From Acetatifactor sp. (GTDB lineage Bacteria > Bacillota > Clostridia > Lachnospirales > Lachnospiraceae), in NCBI GenBank assembly GCA_024699575.1, contig JAILPF010000514.1, forward strand, positions 1 to 7,927: a stretch of 7,927 nucleotides of DNA, written 5' to 3'. The notes beneath the pieces are model-generated. The model did no database searches. It was not told where the DNA came from and saw only the letters and a list, made by a program, of their open reading frames with translations. The stretch's first letter is position 1. Every line of letters starts with the position of its first letter. The position numbers were made by a program, and so were the translations under genes. Below, piece after piece: positions 6,281 through 7,927 of the stretch.

Positions 6281-6823
6281 ATGGGATTTTATGATTTGAC
6301 AGTACAGGCAGCAGATGGCAGAGAGGTTTCTCTTTCTGAGTACAAGGGAAAAGTGGTATTGGTGGTGAATACAGCTACCGGTTGTGGATTTACTCCCCAC
6401 TATGAACCGCTTCAGGCTATGTATGAGAAGTATCGCGAGCAGGGCTTCGAAATTATCGATGTACCTTGTAACCAGTTCGCAGGACAGACTCCTGGAACAG
6501 ATGAGGAGATTCATGAGTTCTGTACTTTGAAATATAATACACAGTTCCCTCAGATGAAGAAAGCGGATGTAAACGGGGAGAATCAGATTTCTTTATTTAA
6601 GTTTTTAAAAGAGCAAAAGGGATTTGAGGGATTCGGAAAAAGCCCTGCCGCACTTGCAATGAGTGTAATGCTTAAGAAGATTGATAAGGATTATAAGAAC
6701 AACCCTGATATCAAGTGGAACTTCACCAAGTTCATCGTAGACAGAGATGGAAATGTAGTTGCACGTTTTGAGCCCACCGCAGACATGAAGAAGGTTGAAG
6801 AATGCGTTGCTTCCTTACTTTAA
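6281..6823 (+). CDS. Glutathione peroxidase-family thiol peroxidase (2-Cys, Cys type)
   Basis: This 180-residue cytosolic protein reduces hydrogen peroxide or organic hydroperoxides. The peroxidatic cysteine is C35 in NTATGCGFTPHY, encoded by TGT, so it is the cysteine form, not selenocysteine. Q69 (FAGQTPG) and W146-N147 (WNFTKF) complete the catalytic set. C81 in EFCTLKYNTQFP lies 46 residues after C35, the spacing of the resolving cysteine in yeast Gpx3, so it probably works as a 2-Cys enzyme recycled by thioredoxin, as expected where glutathione is scarce; this is inferred. The length matches the family. ATG 6281 was chosen for its strong RBS and for starting directly at the family N-terminus (MGFYDLTVQ). 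It has its own promoter, with a possible peroxide-responsive operator. Confidence 0.92.
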   Translation: MGFYDLTVQAADGREVSLSEYKGKVVLVVNTATGCGFTPHYEPLQAMYEKYREQGFEIIDVPCNQFAGQTPGTDEEIHEFCTLKYNTQFPQMKKADVNGENQISLFKFLKEQKGFEGFGKSPAALAMSVMLKKIDKDYKNNPDIKWNFTKFIVDRDGNVVARFEPTADMKKVEECVASLL

Positions 6824-6846
6824 TCGGTAATTGATATTTTTTATCA

Positions 6847-6875
6847 TTGTGTGAAAGCTGATTTTGGTATAAAAT
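6847..6875 (+). promoter_or_regulatory. Possible weak promoter of the DegV-like gene
   Basis: TAAAAT (6870-6875, 5 of 6) lies 17 bp after TTGTGT (6847-6852, 3 of 6); the overlapping TATAAA (6868-6873) is an alternative -10. A 5-bp AT-rich dyad TGATA/TATCA (6832-6836/6842-6846) lies just upstream and is too weak to call a terminator. The gene may be read from this promoter, from the peroxidase promoter, or both. Confidence 0.4.
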
Positions 6876-6898
6876 GAGATGGATTTGTGAACGTAAGG

Positions 6899-6904
6899 AA
6901 GGAG
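6899..6904 (+). promoter_or_regulatory. Ribosome binding site of the DegV-like gene
   Basis: AAGGAG lies 6 nt before ATG 6911. The in-frame GTG at 6887 lies upstream of this site and is rejected as the start. Confidence 0.82.
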
Positions 6905-6910
6905 AAGCAA

Positions 6911-7783
6911 ATGTCTTACTTTGAAATATTTACGGATTCATCTTGTGATTTACCACAGAATATGATAGAGAAGTATCATCTGCAGGTTATGCAGTTGGAG
7001 GTTTTTATCAATGATAATCCGCCTGTGCTGAACAATCAGATTGATGCTACGGAATTTTATGATCTGCTGAGAAAAGGTGCTAATGCTAAGACTGCTGCAG
7101 TGACTCCCGGTTTTTTTGAGGAACATATGAGAAAAAGTCTGGAGGATGGAAAGGATATTCTTTATATCGGTTTTTCCTCCGGACTTTCCGTTACCTATAA
7201 CAATGGAGCATTAATATTACAGGAATTGATGCAGGAATATCCGGAGCGTAAGGTTTTGTTTTTCGACAGTCTGTGCGCTACCGGTGGGCAGGGGCTTTTA
7301 GTGTATTATGCAGCCTTGCTCAGAGAAGCGGGCAAATCCATTGAAGAAGTGAAAAGTATGGTGGAGTCGCTAAAAGACAGAGTGCATCACCTGGTTACGG
7401 TTGACAACCTGTTCTTCCTACAGCGTGGCGGAAGAATTCCTGCTTCCACAGCAATTCTTGGAACGGCACTGCAGATTAAGCCGATTATTGTAGTGGACAA
7501 AGATGGCAAGCTGCAGAATGTTTCAAAGGCAAGAGGAAGAAGAGGGGCTATCAAGACTCTGTTCAAGATGATGCAGGAAAATGCAGCGATGGACGAGCTG
7601 CCATATGTATTTATTACGCATAGTGATTGCAAAGAAGATGCAGAACTGCTGGCTGATATGGTTCGGGAAGAGCTTGGACCGAAAGAAATTATCATCAGTG
7701 ATATCGGACCGGTAATCGGTGCACATACCGGACCGGGTGGCTTGGTACTCTGCTATCTTGCAAAAACAGAAAAAGGACAATAA
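6911..7783 (+). CDS. DegV family (FakB-like) fatty-acid-binding protein
   Basis: The 290-residue protein carries the DegV family landmarks in order: FTDSSCDLP (7-15), AVTPGFFE (63-70), GFSSGLSVTYNNG (87-99), LFFLQRGGRIP (168-177, conserved R172) and IGPVIGAHTGPGG (265-277, H272). DegV/FakB proteins are cytosolic carriers that hold one fatty acid in a deep pocket. In the FakAB system the kinase FakA phosphorylates the bound fatty acid to acyl-phosphate for phospholipid synthesis. No FakA-like gene is in the window, so the partner must be encoded elsewhere, and the fatty acid preferred is unknown. Its length is normal for the family. It lies 87 bp after the peroxidase gene with no strong terminator between, so partial co-transcription is possible; a strong terminator follows at 7813. 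Confidence 0.92.
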   Translation: MSYFEIFTDSSCDLPQNMIEKYHLQVMQLEVFINDNPPVLNNQIDATEFYDLLRKGANAKTAAVTPGFFEEHMRKSLEDGKDILYIGFSSGLSVTYNNGALILQELMQEYPERKVLFFDSLCATGGQGLLVYYAALLREAGKSIEEVKSMVESLKDRVHHLVTVDNLFFLQRGGRIPASTAILGTALQIKPIIVVDKDGKLQNVSKARGRRGAIKTLFKMMQENAAMDELPYVFITHSDCKEDAELLADMVREELGPKEIIISDIGPVIGAHTGPGGLVLCYLAKTEKGQ

Positions 7784-7789
7784 AGTCAA

Positions 7790-7810
7790 TGTCATTAAGT
7801 TAAGATGACA
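7790..7810 (+). other. Small inverted repeat after the DegV-like gene
   Basis: TGTCAT (7790-7795) and ATGACA (7805-7810) are a perfect 6-bp inverted repeat with a 9-nt loop. No T-tract follows, so it is not a terminator by itself; it may support the 3' end structure of the transcript. Confidence 0.35.
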
Positions 7811-7812
7811 AG

Positions 7813-7874
7813 AAATAAGAAGAAACCGAATTACCTTCATAATAAAGGGTTAAAACTCCGGTTTCTTTTTATTT
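7813..7874 (+). terminator. Rho-independent terminator, possibly bidirectional
   Basis: Bases 7813-7828 pair with 7859-7874 over 16 positions: 15 Watson-Crick pairs and one G-T wobble (7819/7868). The core is AAGAAACCG/CGGTTTCTT. ACCTT (7833-7837) and AAGGGT (7845-7850) can form an inner stem with one bulge. A T-rich run follows the core on the + strand (7866-7879), and the A-rich run on the left (7813-7825) would be the T-tract for transcripts coming from the right. Confidence 0.85.
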
Positions 7875-7927
7875 TGTTTGTATATTTCTTTTAATGATTA
7901 TTAAAGACAACATTATCAGTATTCATT
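7875..7927. other. AT-rich tail, no gene seen
   Basis: This short AT-rich stretch has no ORF that I can support. It contains the inverted repeat TTTAAT-gatt-ATTAAA (7890-7905), which may be an operator or chance in AT-rich DNA. The next gene lies beyond the window. Confidence 0.3.

Noticed and set aside
6383..6385. Selenocysteine at the peroxidase active site
   Set aside because: The active-site codon is TGT (cysteine), not TGA, and a resolving cysteine is present at C81.
6824..6846. Terminator between the peroxidase and DegV-like genes
   Set aside because: Only a 5-bp AT-rich dyad (TGATA/TATCA) is present, too weak for an intrinsic terminator.

Overview
The window reads as chromosomal DNA of a low-to-middle G+C anaerobic Firmicute, most likely a Lachnospiraceae-type Clostridium relative. 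This is inferred from strong AGGAGG-type ribosome binding sites, gene families typical of gut Clostridia (DUF4015 lipoprotein, BceAB-RS module, DegV protein) and a structured dispersed-type repeat of a kind I associate with that family. All genes lie on the + strand and there is no RNA gene, transposase or CRISPR array.

Layout: (1) 1-225 holds two copies of a 99-bp repeat in 119-bp register. The first copy may be cut by the window edge. Each copy can fold into a three-way junction plus a second hairpin, and the end of the second copy supplies the Shine-Dalgarno of the next gene. (2) 232-1545 encodes a lipoprotein with a DUF4015 putative glycoside hydrolase domain. (3) 1546-1657 is a dense control region: a BceR-like operator, a half-site 21 bp downstream, a long dyad that may terminate the upstream transcript, and a promoter. 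(4) 1658-6167 is a four-gene operon in the order ATPase, permease, response regulator, histidine kinase. It is a complete BceAB-RS-type peptide-antibiotic sensing and resistance module, with ATGA overlaps within each pair. (5) 6168-6823 has a strong promoter with a possible PerR-type operator, followed by a 2-Cys glutathione peroxidase-family gene. (6) 6911-7783 encodes a DegV/FakB-like fatty-acid-binding protein, followed by a strong, possibly bidirectional terminator at 7813-7874.

How the genes work together: in known Bce modules the BceAB-type transporter both removes peptide antibiotics from their lipid II-cycle targets and signals through the kinase, which has almost no extracellular domain. 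The phosphorylated regulator then activates the transporter promoter. Here all four parts form one operon with a matching operator in front, so the module looks self-contained and autoregulated. The peroxidase and DegV genes look like separate housekeeping or stress units. Four genes have longer in-frame openings that start inside regulatory DNA (TTG 169 in the repeat, ATG 1559 in the operator, TTG 6185 in a -35 box, GTG 6887 just upstream of an RBS). I moved these starts to the ATG with a good ribosome binding site. The module itself is a known type; the least explained part of the window is the repeat at the left edge.
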